Assembly: GCA_900167925.1 (NCBI GenBank)
Contig: FUZM01000006.1
Coordinates: 1 to 64,000, forward strand
Reading direction: 5' to 3'
DNA length: 64,000 bases
Source of the DNA: Bacteroidales bacterium WCE2008
GTDB taxonomy: Bacteria; Bacteroidota; Bacteroidia; Bacteroidales; UBA932
The position numbers were made by a program, and so were the translations under genes. Positions 28,792-37,844 of this stretch are shown in pieces. Position 1 is the stretch's first letter. Each line of letters begins with the position of its first letter. The notes beneath the pieces were generated by a model. That model had not been told where the DNA came from. It did not search any database and saw nothing but the letters and a program-made list of their open reading frames with translations.

Positions 28792-30750
28792 TTATTCAGT
28801 AGGGTAACCAGGGTTCTGGTAAGCCTTCTTGGCATCCTCGTCCATTACGAGACCGTTGATCTGGGTCTGAGGAATAGGACGGAGATACATGAAGTTATCG
28901 ATTGTACGGGTGTGCTCGGTAGGAGCTTCGTAGCTGTTACCGATGGTGTATTTGCCTGCACGCTCGGCCCAAGTCTGGGTACGGGCGAGGTCGAACCAGC
29001 GGATACCGTCTGCGAAGTACTCGCGCATCCTCTCGTCGAGAATGTAGTCGATGGTGATTGCGGAAGGCATATCAGCCACGAGAGCGTCGCCATAGTCAGC
29101 TTCAACGGCTGCGTCCTCGGCATTGCTGTAATTCCACTTGCCTGCACGTTTTACGATAACTGAGAGAAGATCCTTTGCACTCTTGGCTCCGGATGCGCCC
29201 TTGACAGCAGCCTCGGCTGCGATGAAGTAGAGCTCGGAGAACTTGAGGATATTGAAAGGACGGGTGCTTGCGCCGTTAGGTGAACCGAGACCGGTACCGT
29301 CGTTGTCAGTACGGTATGGACCGTGCTTCCAGATAGCTGGGTATACTCGACGGTTGATATGGTTGATATCGTAAACGAAATCAGAACGGCCAGCCTTTTC
29401 TCCAGCTCCGATTGCAGCTCCAATTATAGCCTGTATTGAATCGATTGGAGAAGTTCTGTAGTTGATAGTATTGTCCTCGGTTTCGTTGAAAAGGAAGGTA
29501 AGTATCGGTTCTCCCATATGGACAGGAAGATCGTTCGCTCCTATAGCAGACTCAGTTTTTTCTCCACCTCTGACCCAGTTGGCACGGAATACTGTAGTGA
29601 AGGTACCGTCGCGACGTGAGTCCCTGTCATCAGCGAACTTTCTGAGAGCCTCGACAGTAGGAGCCATACGGGTCCAAGGACGACCGAGGGCCTGGACTGC
29701 CTCTCTCTGTACAGGATTGAATGTCTTCTTTTCTTCTGGCTTGTCACCGAGTTTGTATCGGATCTTCATGTCACCAGAATAGTTCCAGATAACGAACCAG
29801 CCTACGAAGTTCTCAGGAGCGTTACCGTTTGACCAGCCGAAGCTTGATTCGTTGTACTGCTCGCTGATGTTGTTGTGGTCCGCATAGAGCACGATTTCGC
29901 TGTTGCGGTCGTTAGGGCCGAGGCTGACGTCGCGGAAAGTCTCCTGGAGAGCGAATGGGCCCGGGTCGTTGATTGCTGCAAGAGCGGTGTCGTAAGCCTT
30001 CTGGAAGTAAGAAGGAGCTTCAGAGGCGTTGCGGCTGCAATCAGGATAAGTAGGAATACCCTTAGGGTTCTCGAGCCACCAAGCGTAGGTAAGGTAAGCC
30101 TGAGCAAGAACAAGCCTTGCTGCGGTCTTTGTGGCGGTACCTGTCATACGACCCGTAGCCGGAAGGTCTTTCTCTGCGTCAACAAGGTCGGCGAATATTT
30201 TATCGTAAACCTCAGGAACGGTGTTACGTACGGATACGCGTGAAGGAATGCTGTTGAACTTGAGTTCACCAGCGCCGAGGTCGAGCGGAACTCCACCGAA
30301 GGTCTTGACGAGCTGGAAGTAGAAGAATGCTCTGAAGAATTTGGCCTCGGCGATGTACTGGGCGTCAAGTCCGGATTCGGTTGCATTCTCGATGATACCG
30401 TTGGCAGTATTGATAGTGCCGAAGGCCATGTTCCAAAGAACTTCCGAACGGCATGATGAAGGAGTGAGGGAGCCTGCGCCTGAAAGGTCGGCATCCTTGA
30501 AGTTGTTGTCTGCTGACCAGCCGTATGTATATTCATCGGTACCGGTCTCGAGACTGTTGAAATAGTATCCCTGGCCATAGACCAGACGGAGACTTCTGTA
30601 GAGGGAAGTGAGACCTCCCTGAACGCCGGCCTCGGTCTTGAAGAATCCCGGCTCGTAGAATGTGCGTGGCTGTTCGTCAAGCACCTTGTTGCAAGCGCAA
30701 GCAAGGGTAAGCATTGCCGCAGCTAAGGCGATATTCAATATCTTTTTCAT
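28792..30750 (-). CDS. susD: SusD/RagB-family glycan-binding lipoprotein
   Basis: A 652-residue lipoprotein (lipobox LTLACAC, acylated Cys near residue 19-20) with the SusD N-terminal signature (NKVLDEQPRTFYEPGFFKTEAG) and TPR-like helices (YIAEAKFFRAFFYFQLVKTFGG). The RagB/SusD C-terminal region has a typical ending (YILDERMREYFADGIRWFDLARTQ then NFMYLRPIPQTQI). SusD caps its SusC partner at the outer surface and binds the glycan. It follows susC by 11 bp. Substrate is not readable from sequence; the context (phosphatase, uronate genes) is discussed in the findings. Confidence 0.96.
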   Translation of the reverse strand: MKKILNIALAAAMLTLACACNKVLDEQPRTFYEPGFFKTEAGVQGGLTSLYRSLRLVYGQGYYFNSLETGTDEYTYGWSADNNFKDADLSGAGSLTPSSCRSEVLWNMAFGTINTANGIIENATESGLDAQYIAEAKFFRAFFYFQLVKTFGGVPLDLGAGELKFNSIPSRVSVRNTVPEVYDKIFADLVDAEKDLPATGRMTGTATKTAARLVLAQAYLTYAWWLENPKGIPTYPDCSRNASEAPSYFQKAYDTALAAINDPGPFALQETFRDVSLGPNDRNSEIVLYADHNNISEQYNESSFGWSNGNAPENFVGWFVIWNYSGDMKIRYKLGDKPEEKKTFNPVQREAVQALGRPWTRMAPTVEALRKFADDRDSRRDGTFTTVFRANWVRGGEKTESAIGANDLPVHMGEPILTFLFNETEDNTINYRTSPIDSIQAIIGAAIGAGEKAGRSDFVYDINHINRRVYPAIWKHGPYRTDNDGTGLGSPNGASTRPFNILKFSELYFIAAEAAVKGASGAKSAKDLLSVIVKRAGKWNYSNAEDAAVEADYGDALVADMPSAITIDYILDERMREYFADGIRWFDLARTQTWAERAGKYTIGNSYEAPTEHTRTIDNFMYLRPIPQTQINGLVMDEDAKKAYQNPGYPTE

Positions 30751-30761
30751 GATTTTCCTGA

Positions 30762-33700
30762 TTAGAATGTTATGTTAAGACCGAAGAGATAGTTGCGGGT
30801 GTTCGGAGTGTTGTAACCAACTATCTTGTTCTTGCTGAGGAGACCATTGTGAGTAGCGGTGGTCTTGTTGTCAGTGATGTCTTCGCCGGTAGAGTTAGTC
30901 TCCGGATCAAGACCTCCGTCCCTTGTGAATGGAGAGAAGAGAACGAACGGGTTCTGTACGGAAGCGTACACGCGGAGGCTGTGGACGCCAAGCTTCTTGA
31001 TAGCCTTGATCTTTCCGAGGTTGTAACCGAGGGTGATGTTGCGGATCTTGAGGTAAGATGCGTCGAAGTAACCGAGGGTAGAACCATAGAGAGGGTTATC
31101 GTTGCTGTTGATTCCGCCCGGGCGAGGATACCTTGCGTCGGTGTTTTCATCAGTCCAGTAATCGACATTGATCTGGCCGCGACGACCGGAAAGCATGTTC
31201 AGGTAACCGTTTGCAGAGTGGATGGCTGAAATGAGGATACCGCCACGCTGGAATGAACCGATGACTGAGAAGTCGAAGTCTTTGTAGTAAACGGTGGTGT
31301 TGAAGCCGCCCATGAAGTCTGCCTCCATGCTTATTGGTCGCATGTCGAGGCTGGAAATCTGGCGGACAGGAAGACCCTCTTCGTCATATTCTCCGTAATA
31401 TTTTACCCTGATGTCGCCAGGAGCAGCACCTTTCTGATATAAATCGATAAGATGCCTCTGCTCTTTCGGATCCTTATCTTTGTCTTGCTCCAGAACTGCG
31501 GCGTCAGCCTTCTGCCAGAGACCGTCGTAGATATAGTCATATGCGCAGTTGATTGGCTTGCCGATGAACCATCTGTTGTCGATATCGTCATCGTCGTCGG
31601 AAGTTACGAGGGAGGTGAGCTTGTTCCTGTTGAGGTAGAAGTTTATGCCGGCATCCCACTTCCAGTCGCCCTTCTCGAGGATGGTTCCGTTGAGAGAGAG
31701 CTCGAAGCCCTTGTTCTCGGTTGAACCGATGTTGGCAGTTGTCTTCTCCACACCTGCGGTTGCAGGAAGCTTGAGACCGAGGAGAATGTCGCTGGTCTTC
31801 TGGGTGTAGTACTCGGCGGTACCGCGGAGCCTTCCTCCGAAGAGAGCGAAGTCGATACCGTAGTTCCAGGTCTTGGAGTACTCCCAGCCGAGTTCGTCGT
31901 TAGGAAGGGCCTCTACGTTGTAACCAACTGCGAGAGCGTCTGCAAAGTTGTAGTATTTGGTACCGAGAGAACCGAGGGTTGCGTATGGGTCGATAGCCTG
32001 GTTAGAGGTCTCGCCATAGCCGACACGGAGCTTGAGCTCGTCGAGCCAGCCCTTTGTTCCTTCCATGAATTTCTCCTTGTGGAGGTTCCAACCTGCAGAA
32101 ATTGCAGGATATGTATGCCACTGATGACCCTTTGCAAGGCGTGAAGAAGCGTCAGAACGTATGGCAGCAGAAATCATGTATTTGTCATCGTATGTGTACA
32201 TTACACGACCCATCCAGGAGATAAGTCCGCTCTGCCAGTATTTGAAGTCATTTGCATCAAGCTTGATGTCCTCTACGGCTGCTCTTGCGAGGTTGTAGTA
32301 AAGGAACTGCTCGTTAGGGATGTTCTTAGCGGACATCTTGTCGGCGGTATAGGTTGTCTGCTCGGCTGAGTAGAGACCTACTACGTTGAGGTGATGCTTC
32401 TGTGCGAAAGTACGGTCGTAAGTAACGAGATTCTCGACTGTCCAGTTCTTGGTCTCGTCGTGACGTATGCTTGCGGAGTTAGGCTCAGAAGGGTTGACAG
32501 CGTTGACGCCGGTACCGGTGAAGGTGCCCCTCTTGTTGTTGCGGTAGTTGAAGCTTGCGCTGATCTTGTAAGAGAGACCCTCGATCCAAGGAGCCCTTAC
32601 CTCTGCATAGCCGCTGTTGTATGTACCGAGTCCGAATGACTCGTCGATGTATCTTTCACCGAGGTTCTCGAGGGATTCCTTGGTATAGATATAGACTTCG
32701 TCCGAAGGCATCTTGATGGTCCTTCTGAGGTTTCCTTCGTCATCGTATGGAGAAGTCATAGGAGTCATCTCGAGGATGTTGTAGAGACCAATCTGGCTAC
32801 CGTGCTTGCGGTTGTAGTTGGTATTGGTGGCGAAGCCTACGGTGAGGTACTTGCCGACGTTCTGGTCGATACTTGCATGGACGCCGATACGGTCGAAATC
32901 CTGGGTAGGAACTACGGCCTCATCCTTCAGGTAGTTGACACCGAAGTTGTAGTTGCCGTTGGTTGTACCGCCGCTGACGCTGAGTTCGTGGTTGTGAACG
33001 AGACCGGTGCGGTAGAAGAGATCCTGCCAGTCGGTGTCGACTTTTTCGTCTTCGTCAACTGAATTGTTGTACAGTCCTGCTGCCTTACGCATCTGCATGT
33101 ACTGCTCAGTATTCATCATAGGGAACTTCTTGGCAACCTTTGCTCCTATATATGTATTATAGGAAATCTGAGGCTTGCTGCCCTTGACGCCCTTATAAGT
33201 AGAGATGAGGATGACACCGTTGGCACCTCTTGAACCGTAGATAGCGGTAGAAGCGGCATCCTTAAGGATGTCCATGCTCTTGATGTTGCTTGGGCTGATT
33301 TCGTTGAGGTTACCCATGAACGGAATACCGTCGAGCACGATGAGAGGGTCGTTCGAAGCGGAGAGAGATCTCTCACCACGGATACGGATCTGCATGCTCT
33401 CGCCCGGTTTTGAAGAGGTCTGAGACATATCGATACCAGCGACACGGCCTGAGAGGGCGTAGCTGATGTCATTTGCAGGTACTGCGCGGAGTTCGTTTCC
33501 GCCCATGGATGCGATAGATCCAGTCACGTCGGATTTGCGTGCGGAACCATAACCGATGACCACAGTGCCTTCGAGGGCTTCAGAATCGAATCTAAGAGTT
33601 ACATTGTGGGTGCTTACACCGGCTACGGGAACTTCTTCAGTAACATAGCCGACGAAAGATACTACAAGTACGGCGTTTGCAGGAGCGTTGATGACGTACT

Positions 33701-33884
33701 CGCCATCAAGACCCGTGCTCGCACCCGTTGTCGTCCCCTTGATCATAACGTAGGCGCCTGGAATAGGCTCTCCGTTAGTCTCAGTGACAACACCTTTCAC
33801 GGTGAGGTTCTGGGCAAATGCTACCAGAGGCAGCACCAGGCCCAACAGCACTAGTCCTAAGGACTTCATGGAATTGTGTTTCAT
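30762..33884 (-). CDS. susC: SusC/RagA-family TonB-dependent receptor
   Basis: A 1040-residue outer-membrane protein. After a signal peptide (LGLVLLGLVLPLVAFA) comes a carboxypeptidase-D-like domain (LTVKGVVTETNGEPIPGAYV..GEYVINAPANAVLVVSFVGY). The plug domain follows (VVIGYGSARKSDVTGSI, IRIRGERSLSASNDPLIVLD, DILKDAASTAIYGSRGANGV), then a long 22-strand-type barrel ending in the aromatic RNYLFGLNITF. It imports glycan fragments using TonB energy together with the SusD encoded directly downstream. An operator-like site shared with the uronate genes lies about 180 bp upstream. No clear TAnnTTTG box was found in the 280-bp upstream region. Confidence 0.97.
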   Translation of the reverse strand: MKHNSMKSLGLVLLGLVLPLVAFAQNLTVKGVVTETNGEPIPGAYVMIKGTTTGASTGLDGEYVINAPANAVLVVSFVGYVTEEVPVAGVSTHNVTLRFDSEALEGTVVIGYGSARKSDVTGSIASMGGNELRAVPANDISYALSGRVAGIDMSQTSSKPGESMQIRIRGERSLSASNDPLIVLDGIPFMGNLNEISPSNIKSMDILKDAASTAIYGSRGANGVILISTYKGVKGSKPQISYNTYIGAKVAKKFPMMNTEQYMQMRKAAGLYNNSVDEDEKVDTDWQDLFYRTGLVHNHELSVSGGTTNGNYNFGVNYLKDEAVVPTQDFDRIGVHASIDQNVGKYLTVGFATNTNYNRKHGSQIGLYNILEMTPMTSPYDDEGNLRRTIKMPSDEVYIYTKESLENLGERYIDESFGLGTYNSGYAEVRAPWIEGLSYKISASFNYRNNKRGTFTGTGVNAVNPSEPNSASIRHDETKNWTVENLVTYDRTFAQKHHLNVVGLYSAEQTTYTADKMSAKNIPNEQFLYYNLARAAVEDIKLDANDFKYWQSGLISWMGRVMYTYDDKYMISAAIRSDASSRLAKGHQWHTYPAISAGWNLHKEKFMEGTKGWLDELKLRVGYGETSNQAIDPYATLGSLGTKYYNFADALAVGYNVEALPNDELGWEYSKTWNYGIDFALFGGRLRGTAEYYTQKTSDILLGLKLPATAGVEKTTANIGSTENKGFELSLNGTILEKGDWKWDAGINFYLNRNKLTSLVTSDDDDDIDNRWFIGKPINCAYDYIYDGLWQKADAAVLEQDKDKDPKEQRHLIDLYQKGAAPGDIRVKYYGEYDEEGLPVRQISSLDMRPISMEADFMGGFNTTVYYKDFDFSVIGSFQRGGILISAIHSANGYLNMLSGRRGQINVDYWTDENTDARYPRPGGINSNDNPLYGSTLGYFDASYLKIRNITLGYNLGKIKAIKKLGVHSLRVYASVQNPFVLFSPFTRDGGLDPETNSTGEDITDNKTTATHNGLLSKNKIVGYNTPNTRNYLFGLNITF

Positions 33885-34060
33885 AAGTTTTTTGTGTTAA
33901 TTATAATGACTTGTGTTGGAATTATTTTTTCCGTTACAAAATTCCGCAATTTTCCATCGAATTCTTGTCCTTATTGATACAAAGACTTTTACAATAGCAA
34001 CATATATTTCGAATCTGATACAAAATCCATTAATTTTGAAACATTTGTATCGTTTCAGCC

Positions 34061-34081
34061 CGTGAACGTGCACGAAAATCG
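34061..34081. promoter_or_regulatory. LacI-type operator candidate upstream of susC
   Basis: The core AACGTGCACGAAAATCG (34065-34081), with four further upstream bases, matches the site at 40345-40365 at 20 of 21 positions. It contains the palindrome CGTGCACG. It lies about 180 bp upstream of susC, between that gene and the phosphatase gene. By comparison with the second site next to lacI, it is likely bound by the LacI-family protein of this window. Confidence 0.65.
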
Positions 34082-34095
34082 TCATATAAACGCAT

Positions 34096-34126
34096 CGAGA
34101 CAATGCCGTCACGAAGCATTGTCTCG
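34096..34126. terminator. Strong hairpin after the phosphatase gene
   Basis: A perfect 11-bp inverted repeat, CGAGACAATGC (34096-34106) and GCATTGTCTCG (34116-34126), with a 9-nt loop, sits 38 bp after the stop of the minus-strand phosphatase gene. There is no good T-run on the minus side, so it may be a weak terminator or an RNA-stability or regulatory hairpin in front of susC. Confidence 0.5.
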
Positions 34127-34164
34127 AAAAACATGGTTTCTGCTACTGCGGAACAGAAAAATAT

Positions 34165-35427
34165 CTAATTCTCATAAAGGGATTTGAACCAGGCCTTTGC
34201 GTCCTCCCAGCGATAGTAAGGACCCTGGTAAGCCGGTACATTCTCCAGCAAAGTCTCCTGCTCGTTGTAGAGAAGTTTCATGAGCACTGTCCCCTTGGCG
34301 TCTTTATAGAATACGAACTGGACGTTTGTGGCCATTGGGATACGCTCGAATGCATACCAGCCATTCTTGGCGGCCTCATAGCACTTGTAAGCCTTACCAT
34401 CTTTGGTGTCAATCCCGAGAAGGGCAAACAGCGGAAGAACTCCTGTGTCGTGCCCGAAACGCAGGTCGGCGGCGCGGCTGCTGCCGGACTTGACAGCCTC
34501 GTCGGCTTTCTCCACGAAATCCTTCAGAAGCGGCTTGATTCTGTTCTTCACGTTTTCTCCATTCTCGACCGAGCCGGCCCACATAAGATATATATTATCG
34601 TTTCCCCTGGCCCAGAGACTCTCAAGTTCCTCCGGAGTAAAATATTTTCTGAATATCTCGACGCCGAGATAGTCGACATCCTGGCAAAGCTGGCCTGTGC
34701 TATATACAGAACGGACGAAAGGCTCCGTATGCTCTATTACGGACTTGACCTTAAGCGTGTCGGTAAACAGCTGGGCCATGAATCTGCCATAGTTGTAACG
34801 TTTGTAGTCAGCACCGTCCCAGAGACCTTTGATGCGCGGATAAGGCATAGGCGGGGCGATATAGGACATAAATTTCTCTCCCGTGGTGAAGCTGATGTCT
34901 ACATCCGGCATCTGCTCCTTGAGACTCATCGTGAAGTTGGCCATGCTGATTATGCAGCGCTGACCTGTGCTGGACAATGCGGCGACCTCGCGACGGGCCG
35001 GATTCTGGAATACGGCCGGGAACCTTCCGGCCATCCTCGCAGCAATAGTCCTGTGCTCTCTGGCTCCCCGCGGAGACAGCATGCCGACCATGCCTTCGTG
35101 GGTCTCGGTGACAGCTACGACGTCGGCATAAAGCTGGCGGCCGAGATCTGTAAGGAGACCGAGAGAATCGGCGGCCCTGAAACCTGCTATGGCATTCCTT
35201 GAGAATGAGGTGTTCAATTCGTAGCGCGAGCCGTGACGGCCGTAATGGGAAATGTAGAACGGAACGAATCCTTCCGGCGCCGGAGTATCCGTAACCTCGA
35301 CGAATTCATAAGAGTGCATGTTATTCGCCGCCCTGTCCGGATTTTCGGCGATAAGACTTAGGGCATCCTGTGCCTGTGCACCAAGGATTCCGATAAAAAT
35401 GAATAGGGTAGAGAAAATCTTTTTCAT
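34165..35427 (-). CDS. Histidine acid phosphatase family protein (secreted)
   Basis: A 420-residue protein with a signal peptide (KKIFSTLFIFIGILGAQAQ). The phosphohistidine motif RHGSRY is near residue 65 (FYISHYGRHGSRYELN) and the distal proton-donor motif is FGHDTGVLPLFALLG. The HD pair resembles acid phosphatases more than the HAE of MINPP enzymes, although the general build is similar to that branch. I prefer the ATG at 35427 to a GTG two codons upstream. It probably removes phosphate from a phosphorylated sugar or inositol phosphate in the periplasm. It is co-oriented with susCD, and a domain of the same family is fused to a phosphodiester glycosidase at 51805. Confidence 0.88.
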   Translation of the reverse strand: MKKIFSTLFIFIGILGAQAQDALSLIAENPDRAANNMHSYEFVEVTDTPAPEGFVPFYISHYGRHGSRYELNTSFSRNAIAGFRAADSLGLLTDLGRQLYADVVAVTETHEGMVGMLSPRGAREHRTIAARMAGRFPAVFQNPARREVAALSSTGQRCIISMANFTMSLKEQMPDVDISFTTGEKFMSYIAPPMPYPRIKGLWDGADYKRYNYGRFMAQLFTDTLKVKSVIEHTEPFVRSVYSTGQLCQDVDYLGVEIFRKYFTPEELESLWARGNDNIYLMWAGSVENGENVKNRIKPLLKDFVEKADEAVKSGSSRAADLRFGHDTGVLPLFALLGIDTKDGKAYKCYEAAKNGWYAFERIPMATNVQFVFYKDAKGTVLMKLLYNEQETLLENVPAYQGPYYRWEDAKAWFKSLYEN

Positions 35428-35432
35428 AATCA

Positions 35433-35440
35433 CAAATATA
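35433..35440 (-). promoter_or_regulatory. Candidate -7 box of the phosphatase gene
   Basis: Minus-strand TATATTTG matches TAnnTTTG and lies only 5 bp before the ATG at 35427. If used, the transcript would be nearly leaderless. No TTTG is seen at the right distance upstream. Confidence 0.35.
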
Positions 35441-35453
35441 TCCTTTTTTAACG

Positions 35454-35461
35454 TATCTTTG
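35454..35461 (+). promoter_or_regulatory. Candidate -7 box of the lpd-lplA operon
   Basis: TATCTTTG matches TAnnTTTG, 51 bp before the ATG at 35513. A -33 TTTG at the usual spacing is absent, so the call rests on one box. Confidence 0.4.
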
Positions 35462-35512
35462 TAAGGGTATATATGCCCCGTTTGTTATTATTGTTAACCT
35501 GATTTGTTTATT

Positions 35513-36871
35513 ATGGTCGATTTGGCTATCATAGGTGGCGGCCCCGGAGGTTATGTCGCAGCTGAAAGAGCCGGCAATGCCGGACTGAACGTAATCCTCT
35601 TTGAAAAGAAATTCCTCGGCGGAGTATGTCTCAACGAAGGTTGCATCCCTACGAAAACTCTGTTATACAGTGCTAAACTCTATAATTATGCCCTGACAGG
35701 AGACCACTATGGAATATCTGTCGTGAATCCTTCTTTCAGTTATGAGGCGATAGCAAAAAGGAAAGACAAAGTCGTCAAGAAACTTGTCGGTGCGGTCAAG
35801 GCTGCCATGAAAGCTAGCAACGTCGAAGTGATAGCTGAAGACGCCGCAATCGACGGCCGTATAGATGGAGGCTTCCGCATCAAAGCGGGCGAGAATACAT
35901 ATGAAAGCCGCAATCTGCTTATCTGCAGCGGGTCCGAGGCCTTCGTACCTCCGTTCCCGGGCCTTGCTGAAGCAGGGGAGACCGTGGTCACCAATCGCGA
36001 GATACTTGCGCTCCAGGAGGCTCCGAAAGAACTTGTGATAATAGGAGGAGGGGTCATCGGAATGGAATTCGCTGCCTTGTACAACGCTCTCGGCTCCAAG
36101 GTGACCGTAATAGAGATGCTCCCTAAGATACTGGGCCCTCTCGACTCAGAAATCAGCGCCATGCTCCAGAAGATCTACGCCAAACGGGGAGTAGAATTCC
36201 ATCTTGAAAGCAAGGTGACGGCAATTGACGGCAATACAGTAATATATTCCGATCCGGAAGGCAACGAGTGCCGCGCAACCGGCGACCGCATACTTGTCAG
36301 CGTCGGACGCAGGGCAAATATAAAAGGTCTCGGGCTCGAGACTATCGGAGTCGAGGCGGACCGCGGCATAAAAGTCGACGACCACATGCGCACCAATGTG
36401 CCTGGCGTCTATGCCGCCGGAGACGTTACCGGCTTCTCGATGCTTGCCCATACGGCCTCCCGCGAGGGCGAGGTTGCTGTCAACAACATACTCGGCGAGG
36501 ACGACCATATGAGCTACGACGCAATTCCGGGCGTAGTCTATACCAATCCGGAGGTTGCAGGAGTCGGCCTGACCGAAGAAGAGGCGACCGGCAAGGGCTT
36601 CAACTGCGAAGTCCTGAAACTCCCGATGGGCTATTCCGGCAGATTCGTGGCCGAGAACGAAAGGGGCGAAGGTCTCTGCAAAATCGTCGCCGAAGTCCCG
36701 GGCGGCCGCGTGCTCGGAGTCCATATGCTCGGCAATCCTTGTTCGGAGATTGTCCATAGCGCCTGCATCGCTATCGCTCAGAGGATGACTGTGGCCCAGC
36801 TTAGAAGGATAGTCTTCCCGCATCCGACTGTATCTGAAATAATCAAAGAAACGGCATTCTCCGGTAAATAA
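35513..36871 (+). CDS. lpdA: Dihydrolipoyl dehydrogenase
   Basis: A 452-residue flavoprotein. FAD-binding GxGxxG is at the N-terminus (IIGGGPGGYVAAERAG), redox-active Cys39 and Cys44 are in GGVCLNEGCIPTK, NAD-binding is IIGGGVIGMEFAALYNALG, and the dimerisation domain has the active His-Glu region HPTVSEIIKE. It reoxidises the lipoyl group of 2-oxoacid dehydrogenase or glycine cleavage complexes. I chose the ATG at 35513 over a TTG three codons upstream. The lipoate-protein ligase gene follows after 1 bp. No E1/E2 subunits are in the window. Confidence 0.97.
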   Translation: MVDLAIIGGGPGGYVAAERAGNAGLNVILFEKKFLGGVCLNEGCIPTKTLLYSAKLYNYALTGDHYGISVVNPSFSYEAIAKRKDKVVKKLVGAVKAAMKASNVEVIAEDAAIDGRIDGGFRIKAGENTYESRNLLICSGSEAFVPPFPGLAEAGETVVTNREILALQEAPKELVIIGGGVIGMEFAALYNALGSKVTVIEMLPKILGPLDSEISAMLQKIYAKRGVEFHLESKVTAIDGNTVIYSDPEGNECRATGDRILVSVGRRANIKGLGLETIGVEADRGIKVDDHMRTNVPGVYAAGDVTGFSMLAHTASREGEVAVNNILGEDDHMSYDAIPGVVYTNPEVAGVGLTEEEATGKGFNCEVLKLPMGYSGRFVAENERGEGLCKIVAEVPGGRVLGVHMLGNPCSEIVHSACIAIAQRMTVAQLRRIVFPHPTVSEIIKETAFSGK

Positions 36872-36872
36872 A

Positions 36873-37844
36873 ATGAGATATCTCCGGAACGACTCGACTG
36901 ACCCTCATTTCAACATGGCCTTCGACGGCTTCTGCCTTGAAAAGCTGCCCCTTGACGAGCCTGTATTCTTCCTCTGGCGCAACCGTCCCTCTGTCATCAT
37001 CGGCCTGAACCAGAGCGCCTTCAGCGAAGTGAACATGGATTATCTCAAGGATCATGGAATCGCGCTGGCGCGACGCACGACCGGAGGCGGGGCGGTCTAT
37101 CATGACCTCCAGAACCTGAATTACACCATTGTCGGCCGTTCGAACGACCTGGAGCGCGACTATCCGGGTTATCTCAGCCTTGTCGTCGACGCCCTGCGCG
37201 AGCTTGGGGTTCCGGCTGAGGTGACCGGCAGGAATGATATCATGGTCGAAGGCCGCAAGTGCTCCGGTTTCGCCAAACGGGTCTATAAGGACAGGCTGAT
37301 GGTCCATGGAACCCTGATGTACAATGTCGATTTCGAGGCTCTGACAAAAGCTTTGTCCGTGCCCGGAAGTAAGGTGGAAGCTGCCGGGATTGCATCTGTC
37401 CGCAGCCGGGTTTCAAACCTGAAAGATTATCTTCCTTTTGATAATATAGAGGAGTTCCAGGCCGCCATGCAGGAGAGACTCGCTGCGGGAGATGGTGAGT
37501 ATGTGCTCAGCGCTGAACAGCTGAGGGAGATAGAGAGGGAGGCTGATTCCAGATTCCGCACATGGGAATGGAACGTAGGCCATTCCCCGAAATCGGATTT
37601 CTACGGGCGGAAAAAATTCTCCTGCGGTACCGTGGAGGCTTCCTGGTCAGTCAAGGATGGTGTCGTCTGCTCTCTGGTCTTCGGAGGAGACTTCCTCGGC
37701 AACCTTCCGGCCGGGAATCTTGCGGAAAAAATAATCGGCAGCCGTTTCGACCGGACCTCTTTCGGGGAACGTCTTTCGGGGCTGCCGATATCTGATTATT
37801 TCGACGGACTTACTCCTTTGGAACTGGCTTCTCTTTTCTTCTAG
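36873..37844 (+). CDS. lplA: Lipoate-protein ligase
   Basis: A 323-residue enzyme with the LplA/biotin-ligase fold. The lipoate-pocket motif RRTTGGGAVYHD sits near residues 69-80, and GRNDIMVEGRKCSGFAKR (about 117-134) carries the catalytic lysine region. The C-terminal accessory domain ends with the LplA-C pattern (FFGRKKFSCGTVEASWSV-like). It attaches lipoate to carrier proteins using ATP, and pairs functionally with the lpd gene 1 bp upstream. Its stop overlaps the stop of the convergent uxaC by 4 bp. Confidence 0.93.
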   Translation: MRYLRNDSTDPHFNMAFDGFCLEKLPLDEPVFFLWRNRPSVIIGLNQSAFSEVNMDYLKDHGIALARRTTGGGAVYHDLQNLNYTIVGRSNDLERDYPGYLSLVVDALRELGVPAEVTGRNDIMVEGRKCSGFAKRVYKDRLMVHGTLMYNVDFEALTKALSVPGSKVEAAGIASVRSRVSNLKDYLPFDNIEEFQAAMQERLAAGDGEYVLSAEQLREIEREADSRFRTWEWNVGHSPKSDFYGRKKFSCGTVEASWSVKDGVVCSLVFGGDFLGNLPAGNLAEKIIGSRFDRTSFGERLSGLPISDYFDGLTPLELASLFF